Assembly (NCBI GenBank): GCA_014904985.1 | Contig: MU128914.1 | Coordinates: 328,117-392,116, forward strand | Reading direction: 5' to 3' | DNA length: 64,000 bases | DNA from: Hydnum rufescens UP504 | Taxonomy: Eukaryota; Basidiomycota; Agaricomycetes; Cantharellales; Hydnaceae | Shown here: piece by piece, positions 1-12,070 of the stretch | Numbering within the stretch: the stretch's first letter is position 1 | How the letters are laid out: each line of letters begins with the position of its first letter | Position numbers and translations under genes: made by a program | Notes under the pieces: model-generated | Told to the model about the DNA's origin: nothing | What the model saw: only the letters and a program-made list of their open reading frames with translations | Database searches by the model: none

Positions 1-834
1 TCCTCCTCCTCATCTTCGACTGAACTGCTTGTGCGGGGCATCGGAGGCACAACACCCAGAGCCAGAGCACCGAGCCTTCCGCCGGTACGCCTTCCGCCGG
101 TGGAAGTCCGAGCTAATTTGCTTGCACCACCAACGCTGCTAGCGGCGCCATATGTCAAGCTTTGGTGGCGACGAACATTAACTCCCGACGCCGGAGGAGG
201 CGAAGGAATGTGTGGCGAGGTAAACATGGGTGACAGGGGCGAACCCAATGGCTGATTACGATGGGCGGTAGGGACCCCAGAGTTTGAGGCGTTGGATGGA
301 GGGGAGGAAGGGCGCTCTGCAGCGGCATCCTCCTGATTCCAAGGTATTTCTTGTTCCCAGTCTTCATCCTCACCTTCTCCCTCACCGCCATGCTCAGCTG
401 TGATTGCAGATAGACTGTTTACACGATTGGCCATTTGGGCAGATGAACGCACGTTACGGAGATCTGGCCCAAACCAGATGAGATTAGTAAGTTAGGGGAG
501 AGATCCATGACTAACCTCGGCTGTATCCAGTGGGAAGAGATGCTTGACGATGAAGAGGTTTATTTGGAGTTTCACCGACAGCGCCTGCTGGGTTGTTGCT
601 GTTCCATTCATCAGGAGTTGGCACATATTCATCATCATCCCAATCATGCGATTCTTCTGATATCACGCCTCGATGAGATGCCCTGATCGACCTGGATGAA
701 GATGAAATGGTGTGATGGCGCCGGATAGTTGTGGGACTGTGCGATGGTGGGATCGGAGGTGGGGAAGGCGATAGTGGACTGGAAGGATTCATAGTTACAC
801 TCTTTGGGCACGGAGGGCCCAGCAAAGAGTACAC
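1..834 (-). CDS. Ser/Pro-rich protein of unknown function, 5' part
   Basis: The gene runs off the left edge, so only its N-terminal part is seen. Exon 1 is 834-516 (possible alternative start Met at 792) and is low in complexity, rich in Ser and Pro. A 52 bp GT-AG intron (515-464) joins it in frame to exon 2 (463-1), giving the junction GYSR-D-LRNVRSS. Exon 2 has an acidic, Trp-containing stretch (EDEDWEQEIPWNQED) and the motif RRHQSLTYG, followed by basic Gly/Arg-rich sequence. I recall this motif in long fungal regulatory proteins but cannot tie it to a named family with certainty. Composition suggests an intrinsically disordered N-terminus. The next gene to the right, arginase, is on the opposite strand, so this gene and arginase are divergent. 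Confidence 0.6.
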
Positions 835-2094
835 AAGCCTAAACTATGGTTCAGGAGCAGCAACAGTCGGGTGGTGGAGGAAAAAAACACAGCACAGAAG
901 CAGCACGCGGCAGATTCGATCGCGGACACTGCCGGTCGTAATTACGTTGCCTAACACAACCTTAGAAAATTTTCTTGCAATCATCGTCGCTGTTCATTGC
1001 ACTCCTAATGGAGATTCAAAGTTAATGGATTGTCATTAGACATTCGATTTTTACTTTTACTTTTCCTCCGAAGCTCTGACATTTTAGCTCGCTACTGCTA
1101 CCCTCCCCGCCGCCCTCGATCTCGACTTGCCAAGTGAATCAAACGCTCATGACCTCCCTCGTGGAATTGCTTACATGTGTAATCAAGGATCCCCCCACTC
1201 CCATTGTCCTAAACCCCAATCCCTGGGCATGAGCTATATTGCACATGCTTCAATTTGTCTGCTGGAAAATCCAGGGCCTAAGCGCCCGTTGTCTTCCGTG
1301 CTTTCCACCCGTCCCCTAGTCTCTATGGATTTATGATTGATCATTATGAATCGTTCCGTCACCCAGATAGCACACTGTCAACGGGAATTCGATGCTGGAT
1401 TTGAGCACACCGTCATTCGTGCCGCCACTGGCTGATAGATCATGGGTAGGCTTGGCGATTTGGAAAATATCATACTAATACCATCCTGACTTCCACCCTC
1501 TATTTGTGATAAAGACGAAGGTGCATACTGATGTCCAGATCCGTATTTGTTGTTTCAGATTCCTGTTTTGGCTCCTGGGTCAATGTTTTTTGTATTTGTT
1601 GGGATCCCGTCAATTTCTATGCGTCACACTATATCATAGTACTCTTTGTTTGAATTCTCACAGGCCATAACTGTGCTGCGAGAACGGAAGTCGTGCAACC
1701 AAACTTTAAGTCAGGGCTGGAAGACTAAGGACTATGGTTTCGCCGATGTGATACTTTCGCAACGGTATCCCAGGGCCTCCGGTCGCTCGGGGCCACAAAA
1801 TTGAATAAAAACCATCGGCCAACGCCGCGGGCATACCAGGCGCTAATCATATATCTATCATATCACTATCAAAGCAAGGTCATATTAGTCATCGTAAAGC
1901 TTCCTCCCTGCAGCATAATCCCATAAGAAGGTGGGGTGGATGGCATCTACTCGGCTAATAAAGCGGGCCTGACTCAAACCCCTATGAACACCGATATCAG
2001 CGCGCTTCATCACCACAGTTACACTGTTACGGCACAACTAGACTCATTCAACACCATCCCCTCCAGTGACTATCATCTCATTATACGTTCAACC
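835..2094. other. divergent intergenic region upstream of gene 1 and arginase
   Basis: About 1.26 kb between the two divergent starts. I see no convincing exon: the open frames at 1127-1336 and 1936-2094 lack codon bias, splice continuity or recognisable motifs. It presumably contains both promoters; no specific operator could be read. Confidence 0.5.
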
Positions 2095-3464
2095 ATGTCC
2101 ACTCATAGATTCTTAACTGAGCCTCACACCGTCGCAGTACGTGTGCCACACAACCCCTGTTTGGCCCGACAAATAGTAACTCTTTTTGAAAGATTGTCGG
2201 ATGCCCCTTTAGTGGCGGACAGCCCCGTCCGGGCGTTGATAAGGGGCCCATACACCTCGTCAACGCCGGACTCGTCGACCAGCTCAAGTCCCTCGGATGG
2301 GCAGTGGAGTTTGCCGGGCATCATCTGTTCGAAGATATCAGCGTGCAGGGTGACCCACCAGTTGGTATCGTCAAGAGGCCCAGACTCGTCTCCGGTGTCA
2401 CTTCCGCCGTGTCCCAGATCATTGGAGGGCACGCGGCGCAGGGGAGGCTACCACTTACGATTGGAGGAGACCATAGTCTCGTTCGTAACATGCACGCATG
2501 TTTCCGCTCTCGTTCTGGCTCACAACCTCTTCTTCTCTGTAGGCCTTAGGAACTATATTAGGAACATTCGGGTAACGGAAATTGGACAATTTACAAGTGG
2601 CATCTACTTACTCTTTCACTTTCAATTCTTAGCAAGTACCCGAATGCCTGCCTAATCTGGATCGACGCACACGCCGACATCAACACCGCTACTACCACAG
2701 ACTCCGGAAACCTGCACGGCATGCCTGTATCCCTTCTCCTGGGTCTTCCGGGAAATGAATCAATAGAAGACACCTACTTTTCGTGGCTCACTCAGCCTGG
2801 CGTTGGCATTACCAACGGAGAGCACAATAAACCAACTAAGAGACCTGTCCTCACGCCGGCACAGCTCGTGTATATAGGCCTGCGTGATGTCGATGCTGGG
2901 GAAAGGGCCATTCTGCGCCAGAACGGCATCAAAGCCTTTAGCATGCACGAAGTTGATAAATTTGGCATTGGAAAAGTAATGGAAATGGCGCTAGACCATG
3001 TAAACCCCAACCGTGACCTGCCTATTCACCTAAGCTTTGATGTCGATGCCCTGGACCCGAGTGTTGCGCCTAGTACTGGGACACCTGTGAGCAACCAGCT
3101 GCCTTTAGAATTCTCTTATCTTATGGGCACGTTTTCGCCGTCGGATATAGGTCCGAGGAGGCCTTACGTTTAGAGAAGGACATTATATCTGCGAAGCTAT
3201 ACACGAGACCGGACTTCTAGTTGGATTGGATATTATGGTGTGTCTATGTTCGACCCCATTCAATGGAAGGCAAAGTCACAAGATGCGGCTATGTAGGAAG
3301 TCAATCCATCCTTGGAAGATGAGGGTTCAGTGCAACAAACTGTGAAGGTTGGGTGCTCGTTAGCGAGGGCCGCCTTAGGTACGTTTCTCATTATCGCTGT
3401 GCTTTGCGATCCACTGGAGATTGAATCCAGATTTTAAATTATTGTAGGGGAGACCTTGCTGTGA
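2095..3464 (+). CDS. CAR1: Arginase (L-arginine to ornithine + urea)
   Basis: Complete gene of seven exons: 2095-2136, 2193-2480, 2543-2571, 2633-3086, 3151-3237, 3297-3378, 3448-3464. All introns are GT-AG and 56-69 bp, and the sum of 999 nt keeps one frame for 332 aa. Arginase motifs are in order: VGCPFSGGQ near residue 16, GGDHSL (about 105-110), DAHADIN (131-137) and SFDVDALDPS (Mn ligands D256 and D258), then EVNPS and the C-terminus GETLL. The binuclear Mn ligands (His and Asp residues of GGDH, DAHAD and DVD) are all present, so the enzyme should be active. It catalyses the first step of arginine catabolism in the cytosol. Between the GLP segment and VYIGLRD there is a longer, polar loop (about residues 168-194) than I expect for the family; it reads in frame and may simply be a lineage insertion. 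Confidence 0.93.
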
Positions 3465-5107
3465 AATCTGGCTTGATTCCTCGTGGCTGTACACCTCTCT
3501 TTCCCAAGCAAGAACCAATCTTGATTTGTACGTGTAGTCAAGAATATTAAAATAAGATGTAGGCAATCGACCCTTAGTCTTTAATCGAAGAGAAAACCTT
3601 ATGAGGATGAAATGAGATGGTAAGCTAGCTAACGGCGCGACTGCATTCACAGACCAATGGAGACTATGCATACAGCGGAGTGAAATGAGATATGTGGACA
3701 AATGTGTGAGGGCTTTGAAATCCGATGAAATAGATTATGAAGTAAAACAAAACTGCAGGAATCAGATGGCTGTCTCCTTGGCGTGGACCGGAGCGCAACG
3801 ACTGGAACGAGAGTAGCCCGCATCACGGGTAGGTGCACCCTAGGAAGCGACAGGTCGTCTTGAAGCACTTAGAGTGTTTCGTACAGATGACACGGATAGG
3901 GGGTAGTCCACACCACTGCGAGATCCTCATTCGAGTAGACCAGATAGCGATGACGTTCTACTTCGCCTGGAAGGCAGATTTAGTGTCCCAGGGCGGGAAT
4001 GAGAGTATGTGTCCATTATCCCAAACAGAAGATTCTAACCTGGATCTGGAAGTCCTTGAGATCCAATACCTGGTCGTCTGTGTGGACTTCCCATCGCAAG
4101 TCGCTCTAATGCATGCATCCGTTTCCGTTCCTTGAGAGGTGTTGGAAAAGTGGTGTACAATGTGGATATCCACTGGGGAGTTTGAAGCATAGCTCACCGA
4201 TTACTAGCAAAGGGTAATTGGAAATTCAATAGAAGTAAGTGCACTCTGACATTAATATTGGGGATGTCAATAAGGGAGAGAAGATCCCTGCCATATGAAC
4301 CTTCACGGGCGAGCTGCCTCGATAGGTATAGGGAGGTGAACTACCCCCCTGGCTGTGGAATGAGTGAAATCCCTCCCCTGCTCACTCTAACATGAAAATA
4401 AATCCTATGGCTGATAGTCAATGCTGTAAGCCTGTGGCGTTGGTTCTTCGAGCATCGATTGGTGCACAACGCATCAGTAGCGCCTTGTGCGATCGCCGCC
4501 CGGGTTTTATCGTTGGGCCTTTGCCATATCTTCACCATGACCCATGCTATTTCACGGGCGACATCTGTGGCACCAGATATCGGAAATGGGTGCCTCGCGG
4601 TTGGAGCTCGAGGGAGGCCGCTGGAAAGAGAATTATGTATATCCATCGATTGAATCTACATGGATGCATGTACATTATATCTCATCGCCTCCTTGAGGTG
4701 AGAAAGACATGAGCCTGTGGCGCCTCGTGTCAAAAAGCGTGCAAACCTCCCAGAGGCAACGGGTTTGTCATAAAGAGCCCTAAACTGAGAGTGAAAACAC
4801 ACAAACGCTGCCAGGTGCAGTAGACGACGAATCATTCAGGGTGGCTGTCGAGGACGCCGCCTCTTCTGCCGCCGTAGACCCGGGAAACGCCGGCAGCTCG
4901 GAGCTTAGCGAGCGTCTGACCTCTTGCTTGCCCCTGGCCTTACTGGGCTGCATTCCCACAATGAACTATCAGAATCAGGCTCGTCACCAACAGTCACACC
5001 AGCACTTGAGCCAGCCATCCATTGTTCTAGGCCCTGCAAAGCATACTACTGTGTGAGCATGGTGATCCTTCACCGCGCGTCAGCAGCGCGGCCTGACCGC
5101 GTCGATA
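3465..5107. other. intergenic, no convincing gene
   Basis: About 1.6 kb separating arginase from the F-box gene. Several 60-105 codon open frames exist on both strands (for example 3958-4197 minus and 4341-4646 minus), but none shows a motif, codon bias or a consistent exon chain. A short minus-strand stretch near 4030-4115 reads plausibly protein-like in one frame (an EVHTDDQVLDLKDFQ segment) but is bounded by stops, so at most it is a gene relic. Confidence 0.4.
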
Positions 5108-7998
5108 ATGACCTTTAGTGTAACGACTACGACTACGACCACAACCACTTATGCGCCTATCACCTTGCCACCAATCCCGCCTCCCCCTACATTGAAAGAT
5201 TCTAAACAGTACCCGCTCTTACACGCACCTCTCCCGCGTTCCTTACGACGCTTCCCACTTGTTTTTCCAGGTGGAACCCGTGCTGTATTTCAGGATCCAA
5301 GCGAGTCTGATGACGAGATTGAGCCTGGATGGGTTGGCGATGATGTCGTTGGTGGCGAAGGTTGGCAATTGGTGACCCAGAATGTCAGCAATGGCAAGGA
5401 CAAAGAAATTGTCGTTGGCCTTCATGAGGCTATAGACCGTTTTGGCATCCGTAAGCGTGTTCACAGTGACTCTGCTCGCACCACTGGCACAGAGGAAGAT
5501 ATTGTTATGGAGGGTATCGACGATTCCGCTCGTAGTCCACCCCCAAGAAAGAAGGCACGTGCTTCTGACCAGCCAGCATCGCGATCAAATGCCGCACCCC
5601 CCTCTCCTCTTCCTTCTCCGCAGCCCAGTCCTGCTGGGCAAGTCTTGTGGGCGCCAAACCCCCCAAATCAATCCCAAGCCCCCTTTCAACCCGATATCTC
5701 CCTCACGACACTTCTCGCTCTGCCTGACCTCCTCTCTCATTTCATATCCTTGCCACCCGGTTTACAGTCACATTATCTCCTCACTTTACTACGACACTCT
5801 CCTCTCCCAGTCTTGCGCACAATACATTCAGTCCTCACCCCAACGCTTGCCCGTGACTTTGTCGGATTGCTTCCTCCAGAATTAGCAACTTATATACTAC
5901 AGTTTCTTACCCCCTCTGCGTTGTTCGCCGCTGCTCGAGTCTCTCGTTCATGGCGTCATCTCGTCGATACGGATCCCGTAATATGGATGACGATGCTGAA
6001 ACGTACGGGAACATGGTTTGGCGGGCCCTCCGAGCTCGCATTTGTGCATCGGGTCGAGGAATACCGAGCTCGTCACCCTCAGGCTTCAAGACGAGACGGC
6101 CGATCCCCTATTCCCCCTCCACACCCCTACAAATTATTATTTAAAGCCAGACGCACTGTCCTCTCTCGTTGGATGCACACAACTCCCAAGAGACTCCACT
6201 TCCCGGCTCACGGGGCCTCCGTTGTGACCTGCCTGTTGTTCTCACGCCGAAGAATCATCTCGGCGTCGGACGATCATTCAATTCATGTTTATGATCCTAC
6301 TGATGGTCATCAGATCCGCATTCTCGAAGGTCATGAAGGCGGTGTATGGGCTTTGGCCGTTTGCTCTCGCCGTATCGCATCCCGGAATCCAAATACACCA
6401 CCCAAATACTTCGACTTATTGGTGTCTGGGTCTACTGATCGCACAGTGAGAATCTGGGATCTTGCCACAGGCCGGAATACCCACGTCTTTGGTGGCCATA
6501 CATCTACTGTGCGATGTCTTGCAATTGTGAGACCAACATGGGTTGACGAGGAGGATGGCAGTGGGGAGAAGGAGAAATGGCCAAAACGTACCTTGATCGT
6601 TACTGGGAGTCGGGATCATTCCTTGCGTGTGTGGAGGTTACCTGGGCGAGGGGATGACGAATATCGATGCTTCGGGGCTGACTCGAAAGAGGATGATCCA
6701 GCTGAGGTTCGTGATTTTACCAGCTTTTTACATCCTGTCTCCAATGCCATTCCTAGGAGGACGTACGAGAAAACCCCTATCATCTACGGTTACTCGAAGG
6801 ACATACACACGCCGTTCGAGCTCTGGCAGCCCATGGGCGGACCCTTGTATCTGGAAGCTATGATGCGACGGTTCGCGTATGGGATATCATTACTGGGGAG
6901 TGCAAGTTCACCTTAACGGGCCATACGCAGAAAGGTATACTTTGGATCTTCCTAATGTGATGCAGATTCTAATGTGGATCTTCGCATGTCGTAGTTTACA
7001 GTGTTGTTCTGGATCCTATACGCAACCAAGCCTGTTCCGGCTCGATGGATGGTAGCGTGCGAATCTGGTCGCTGAAAACTGGCCAACTCCTCCACACACT
7101 GACTGGACATACGTCACTGGTCGGTCTCCTATCCCTTTCACCCACTACGCTCGTCTCTGCCGCGGCGGACTCTACCCTTCGCATCTGGGACCCCGCCACG
7201 GGAGCACTTCAACATACTCTGTCTGCACATACTGGTGCAATCACGTGCTTCCAGCACGACGAATTTAAAGTGCTTTCAGGATCGGACGGTGCTCTCAAGA
7301 TGTGGGACACTCGAGATGGTACGGTAATTCGCGACCTTTTGATCAATATTACCGGCGTCTGGCAGGTTGTCTTCGACGAACGCTTTTGCGTTGCCGCAAG
7401 CAATGCTCAGGAGCACACGTATCTCGATGTGTGGGATTTTGGGTCGGAGGGGGACGACGATGTCGAGGCAGCTCGGGTGGGCGAGGACGAAGAGGAAAGC
7501 GAGGACGATGATGAACAAGAGGAAGATGAGACGATGGGAGATGCGGGATCCACCTCGCGTTATATGGACGCGAACATTTCATCAGGCGAGGTTGAAGGTG
7601 GGGTCGATCAGCAACACCGGCACTGGATGGCGTGGGGATCATCTTCATCGTCGACTACCGCTGTGGTGGATATGCCCCTCGCACCTCAAACATCGATACG
7701 TGATCAACTTCCGGTGGATTACGATCCGACGTTCGGTATGACCGAGGGCCTAGAGCCTGCCTCGGATCAGTATGCGGAGCAATCTGGTCTAACACCCTCT
7801 CCCAGACGCGGGACATTCCGATCTGATTTTAAGGGGAAAGATAAGGCAGTAGCTCCTCTGGACCCCACCGAGACGACCACACCTACGGGCCCATCGACGA
7901 GTGCTGTCCCCTTCTCATGGGGCCCCGGTTCGCAGACTTTCGCTTCCATGTCTGAGGAGACCCCAAGCAAATCGCGCGTCAGACGATACGGACGATGA
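5108..7998 (+). CDS. CDC4: Cdc4/Fbw7-type F-box and WD40 protein (SCF receptor)
   Basis: Three exons: 5108-6706, 6757-6934, 6995-7998, with GT-AG introns of 50 and 60 bp; the spliced frame gives 926 aa. The N-terminus is disordered (Thr run, Pro/Ser-rich, acidic patch). An F-box lies at about 255-295 (LLPPELATYILQFLTP, then VSRSWRHLV). WD40 blades follow from about residue 366, with repeated GH, RIWD and VRVWD signatures; the second intron cuts within a blade and is resolved as GHTQK-V-YSVVLDP. The last blades contain HTGAITCFQHDEFKV and GVWQVVFDE, which I associate with Cdc4 rather than Met30. The tail is acidic and Ser-rich. The expected role is recognising phosphorylated substrates for the SCF ubiquitin ligase through Skp1. 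A possible AATAAA polyadenylation signal lies at 8110-8117. Assignment to Cdc4 is by family knowledge; other F-box/WD40 receptors are the main alternative. Confidence 0.85.
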
Positions 7999-9115
7999 CA
8001 AAAAATCGACCTGAGTACACCCCGACCCCGTACAACATCGGTTAGCTCCTACAACACACTTAGCTCTCGCTTTCGTTTCGCATTGCAGTCCATATGTTCG
8101 GTTTATTCCAATAAAAGCATAGTGTGTATCTCCTGGAGTTAAACTAATCAAGCGACATATGTCTGCTCTCTGTTTAACTGAATGGCCATTCCTCGAGACT
8201 CCATATCATCTAACCTACAACTTGCCTTTTCCAGGCGAACTTTGCTTTTCTGTTCCCACTTAGCTCCGGCTTCCAAGAATGTTGTATGGGTACACCTCTA
8301 GCATCTGGGATCGATCGTATTACCGGTCCATTGTCTCATGGGTCTTAATGGCCCCCCTGTGTCTCGCCGGTCATGAAGAGCTAATATGCTGTCATCGAGG
8401 AAAAACCCCCCCATCGAAGTTAGACAACACAAGTGATTGAGCCGGTGGGAAATATAGAGATGCGGGACATACACGACAGCAGTTACAATAGGCAAATGCA
8501 GGTACTGCACTGTGGCGACTTCTCCATGACCTCGTGCCCCAAAATGGGTGATAGCCTAGAATCGACCTTCTACGCACACTAGTAGTATCGGAGGCAGACC
8601 ACGTCTCCTTTCGTTTTCTTTGAACAAATACAAAAGTCACAACAAGATTATTGCGGGTTGGGGTGAGGGCCGTAGTCTTGCAACCTTGATCGTTCAAACA
8701 ACGTGCACATTCCTGAATTTGAAGCCAGCCGAGGGGTTTATCGGGTACTGAACCAGTGATCAAGGACGTCAGGACACAATTAGGGTCTCGTTGGACGTTG
8801 AGGCACCTCGGCGGTGGAGTCACTAGTCTAAGACCGCCATGAAATCATATCAGGTAGCTTTTCAGTAGACCGAAGTAGCCACAGATCCAGAACTCGGTGA
8901 TTCATGCACGTTCGGTTGAAATGTAGACAACTACTATCCTCAGTAGCTTCTCTGCCTTGCTGTAGGTGTCCCACGAGACAAATGTAGATTGGAATTGGAC
9001 TAATGCAGGAGAATGGCCAACTTTCTTGAAATGACCCTGTCATTTGTTTTCGGTCCACACTTCACTGAAATCTGCTGTCAAGGTTTTGCAAGGTCCTGTG
9101 AAAGACTCTATTGTA
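7999..9115. other. 3' flank of CDC4 and diverged upstream-repeat copy
   Basis: No gene found. From about 8740 to 8990 there is an old, diverged copy of the upstream repeat described at 12.7-13.4 kb: the order of the words gaggcacctcgg, ccacagatc and cagtagcttct is kept but many bases differ. It marks the left limit of the duplicated region. Confidence 0.45.
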
Positions 9116-9440
9116 TTCAATTCATTTATGAATGATCGACCTTAGCTGCGGATCTGATCAGCATTGAGTTCTTGGCAGATTCTATAAATATACGCTGTCA
9201 TTCATGTTGTAATCTGGGTCTGCAGACGATCCCGATCGTCATTGCATATGCACCTCCCCCTAATCTGTCACGTACATACGTACTAGTATTATGTATGTAA
9301 TGAATCTGGCACCCGCTGACCACGTCTTTCGACACATGTTGCGTTAGAGATTGGCTGGCAATTCGGGGTCGTGCACCTGTCATGCCGGCAACGTCCAGGC
9401 ACGCTTCGAGTGAATCGAGTTCATTCTTGACTTTCCGCTA

Positions 9441-10477
9441 CTTTGGCTTGACTTCGGGCGACTCCGCACGACTTCCGTCGACTTTGGCTTATCTCCGAAG
9501 TCAAGTCAAATTTACCGACTTGACTTTGACTCAAGCCGACTTAAGTCAAAAATATGTAGGAATCAATAGTATATATATATTTCTGCAAAGGTATACTGTG
9601 TGTTTCTGGATCAATTGTTTGTACTTATAGATTCATGCAACAACAAATCAGTGTTTGATGTTTGAACAAAGTCCATAGTCTCGTAACCAGACCAAGCTTA
9701 CGCTTGGTCTGGGAAAATGGGGAGTTCCGAAGGCACGGGCATGAAGCTTCCGGTCTAGCCAATCACAAGAGGTTTTGACCGGTGCTTGCCGTGGCTCCCA
9801 GTTGCTTCTGAGATGGGAATATTATTTCAACTAATTTTGATTTCCTGGTTCCTATCAGAGAGACTAATGCAGGATGGGCTGCAAAGACACTGGGTGACCA
9901 AATAGGCTCCTGGTCATTTGTTGGCTGGGAGATATCCATCTCACGAAGTTCCTATCAGGGCATGGATACTGAGTGGAGAGGACATACCCAACTGGAGGTC
10001 GCGGCAAACGCCGGTGAAAACTTTTTGTGATTGGCTGGAGCAGAAGCTTCATGCCCGCGCCTTCGGAACTCCCCTTTCCACCAGACCAAGCGTAGCTCCG
10101 GTCTGGTTACGAGACTACAAAGTCCATGCAAGCGAGAGAAGTATCGGAACATCCCGAGAAACATGTGCTGACTAAGCATGGAGTTCGACGAAGGGCATAG
10201 GGAGATGGCAGAAACTTACCTTGCCCGTGGATTGACGGAAATGTTTCATTTCCACATCATTATCATTGGTAAGACTGAGCTTGATGTGGATGATTCCAAT
10301 GTACCTATTGTGCCCTAAATTTGACTTGATGACTTGAGCTGACTTTCGAGCGAAGCCAAGTCAGGCTGAACTCATCTCAAGTCAGTGATTTGTAATCAAT
10401 CAACTTGGCTTGACTCCGCTTGAAAGCGGCTTGACTCGGACTTAAGTCGACTCGAAGCCCGAGTCGCGGCAACACTA
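9441..10477. mobile_element. hAT-like foldback element, copy A (interrupted)
   Basis: Dense in the words gacttgactt and aagtcaagtc in both orientations. The right end reads AGTCGCGGCAACACTA, the inverse of the left end TAGTGTTGCCGCGACT kept in copy B at 14301. In this copy 27 bp of the left end is deleted and a 442 bp MITE is inserted. Termini of the TAGTGTTGCC type suggest hAT superfamily, but I see no clear 8 bp target duplication and no transposase, so the class is inferred. Confidence 0.6.
9676..10117. mobile_element. 442 bp MITE with long terminal inverted repeats
   Basis: Both ends begin TAGTCTCGTAACCAGACC read inward, and similarity of the two arms continues for more than 110 bp, past the shared words ggggagttccgaagg and gccaatcacaa. 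The element is flanked by the direct repeat CAAAGTCCA (9667-9675 and 10118-10126). The homologous site in block copy 2 (near 14557-14566) is empty and has one copy of the flank, so insertion after duplication is directly visible. Long inverted ends with a 9 bp duplication are typical of Mutator-like MITEs; no coding capacity. Confidence 0.88.
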
Positions 10478-10529
10478 CACATTCGGATCCAATCCGAGAT
10501 CACACCTTGCCTGGTAGATCACGGGAGAC

Positions 10530-10720
10530 TTATGTATAGCACTGGCCTGTACCTCTTGTGTAGTGTAGTAGGTAATAGTGGTATAGACCATAGGAGTGGT
10601 TTTTGGTGGGCCCCCGGTTCAAACCCCGCCGAAGTTGAAATTTTCTCAGTGTTCAAATTAAGCGCTCACGTGGTACTCCCCCTTGCACCATGCAAGACCT
10701 TCGTGATATTGTAGATATTG
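10530..10720 (+). repeat. tRNA-derived SINE-like repeat, copy 1
   Basis: Contains GGTTCAAACCCCGCC at about 10618-10632, a good RNA polymerase III B-box / T-arm sequence, preceded by a TAGTAGGTAATAGTGG stretch that could be a decayed A-box region. A near-identical copy lies at 14975-15165. Without the A-box clearly matching and without a poly(A) end this could also be a simple duplicated spacer. Confidence 0.35.
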
Positions 10721-10871
10721 TATTGGGTCATCTCCATGGCATTTGCCCCCCCCCTGCGCCCGTAGTCGCGCGGCCGAGAAGATGGAAATTTCCTTTTTCG
10801 GAATTCTCGAGAATCTGCTCCAAACCCGCTCAAAGCTTGTCTGATAACTTAAAAATATAATTTATGAACTA

Positions 10872-11235
10872 GTAAAGTTGTCGCTATGACATTCTTAGTT
10901 AATCCAACATGCTGAGTCTCCACTGGTGCGGGAGTGTGAAAATTGCCGAAGGCAATTTGGCACGTGAGCACCCGGCACCCGGCCCGACTGTGCGGGCGGG
11001 TGGGATCAGGATGGGCGGGCGGGACTCATGATTTAGCACCAATGGAGACCATTATTAGCAAGCTGGGTGGGAGGGAGGGCAAAAGAAGAGATGGATGTGT
11101 CTCCCCCTGGCTCCAGGCCGCAAGAGCAGAGACGAGAGTCGAAGAAGCGGCGGAAGCAAGCTTCGGCTGTCTCCGCTCCCTCCTTCACTAGTCGGCGTAT
11201 GCAGCACTCGTGCCTCGCACCGCACCGCTGTACTA
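10872..11235. mobile_element. 364 bp insertion present only in block copy 1
   Basis: Aligning block copies 1 and 2, the sequence between the words tttatgaacta and cttacttatg is absent from copy 2 at about 15312. The segment is flanked by ACTA at both sides. No inverted ends are visible, so it may be an insertion in copy 1 or a deletion in copy 2. Confidence 0.5.
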
Positions 11236-11577
11236 CTTACTTATGTTTTTGCCAGCTAAAGATCATATCTAGAAACTTATCCACGCTGGCGTTGAGTTAT
11301 TTCCGGTTTTGCATCCGGGCGGTGTCGCGTTCAAAATAAGTTGCGCCGAATTCTAGGTTCTCGGTTTTACATCCGGGCCGGGCTCAACTCTTCGAGTTTT
11401 CCGAGGAGTCAGTGGCCCATCGCAAGTACCGGTGCAGCCCGTCATGTAATCTTCCATTCGCGGAAAGGAAACAGATATAGGCTCGATTATGCGTGTTGCC
11501 GCACCGTCCAATCATATGATAGTAAGTGCTGTCAGTAGTACCACTTTTTCGAATGAATCTGTCGCGAAATAGTTCAA

Positions 11578-11796
11578 TTGGGTCTGCAGAGAAGGTACGA
11601 TCTAGTCACGGCCATGTGGTACCTGGTAATGAACATCAAGGGTGCCTATCACACTTCTCTGAACTTGTGGGTTACCCGAGACTGTCTGGACCAGACGCTA
11701 CGCGCTGGGATAGTACCGCCACTTCTCGAGGATGAGACTCGGATCAAGAAAATATTGATCAATAGCGGCCTTGAGGATACCGTCCTAACGAAGTAG
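11578..11796 (+). other. small open frame shared by all block copies
   Basis: A 72-codon frame, again at 15663-15881 and, with changed bases, near 23025-23247. It begins after a CTGCAG that could be a splice acceptor and contains the run GAYHTSLNLWVTRD. The third copy has a 15 bp insertion and altered residues, so conservation may only reflect duplication. I do not recognise it. Confidence 0.2.
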
Positions 11797-12070
11797 ACCG
11801 AAGTGTACGAGACGAGGGGTGCGGTGGTAGTCGGTGCAAGTCAAACTTTTCTATCTTAAATTTTCTTAGGGCTGCCATGTGCTAATTACTTTTGTCGACG
11901 ATCCTACTGAAATCTCGGGGAACAGGTGCTCGCATCCTCAAATGCCGGTTTCTTGGGTGGTGAAATTGTAAAACTACACTCAAACGACATGATCATTCGT
12001 ACCAGGGATACTTGTACATTGATTGGAGATTGGAATTCGGAGAAACGACGTATTTTCACTCTTACACCGG

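Noticed and set aside
11341..11538. 65-codon frame containing VIFHSRKGNRYRLDYA
   Set aside because: Protein-like in part, but it has no supported start, no splice partner and no recognisable family; kept only as part of the duplicated block.
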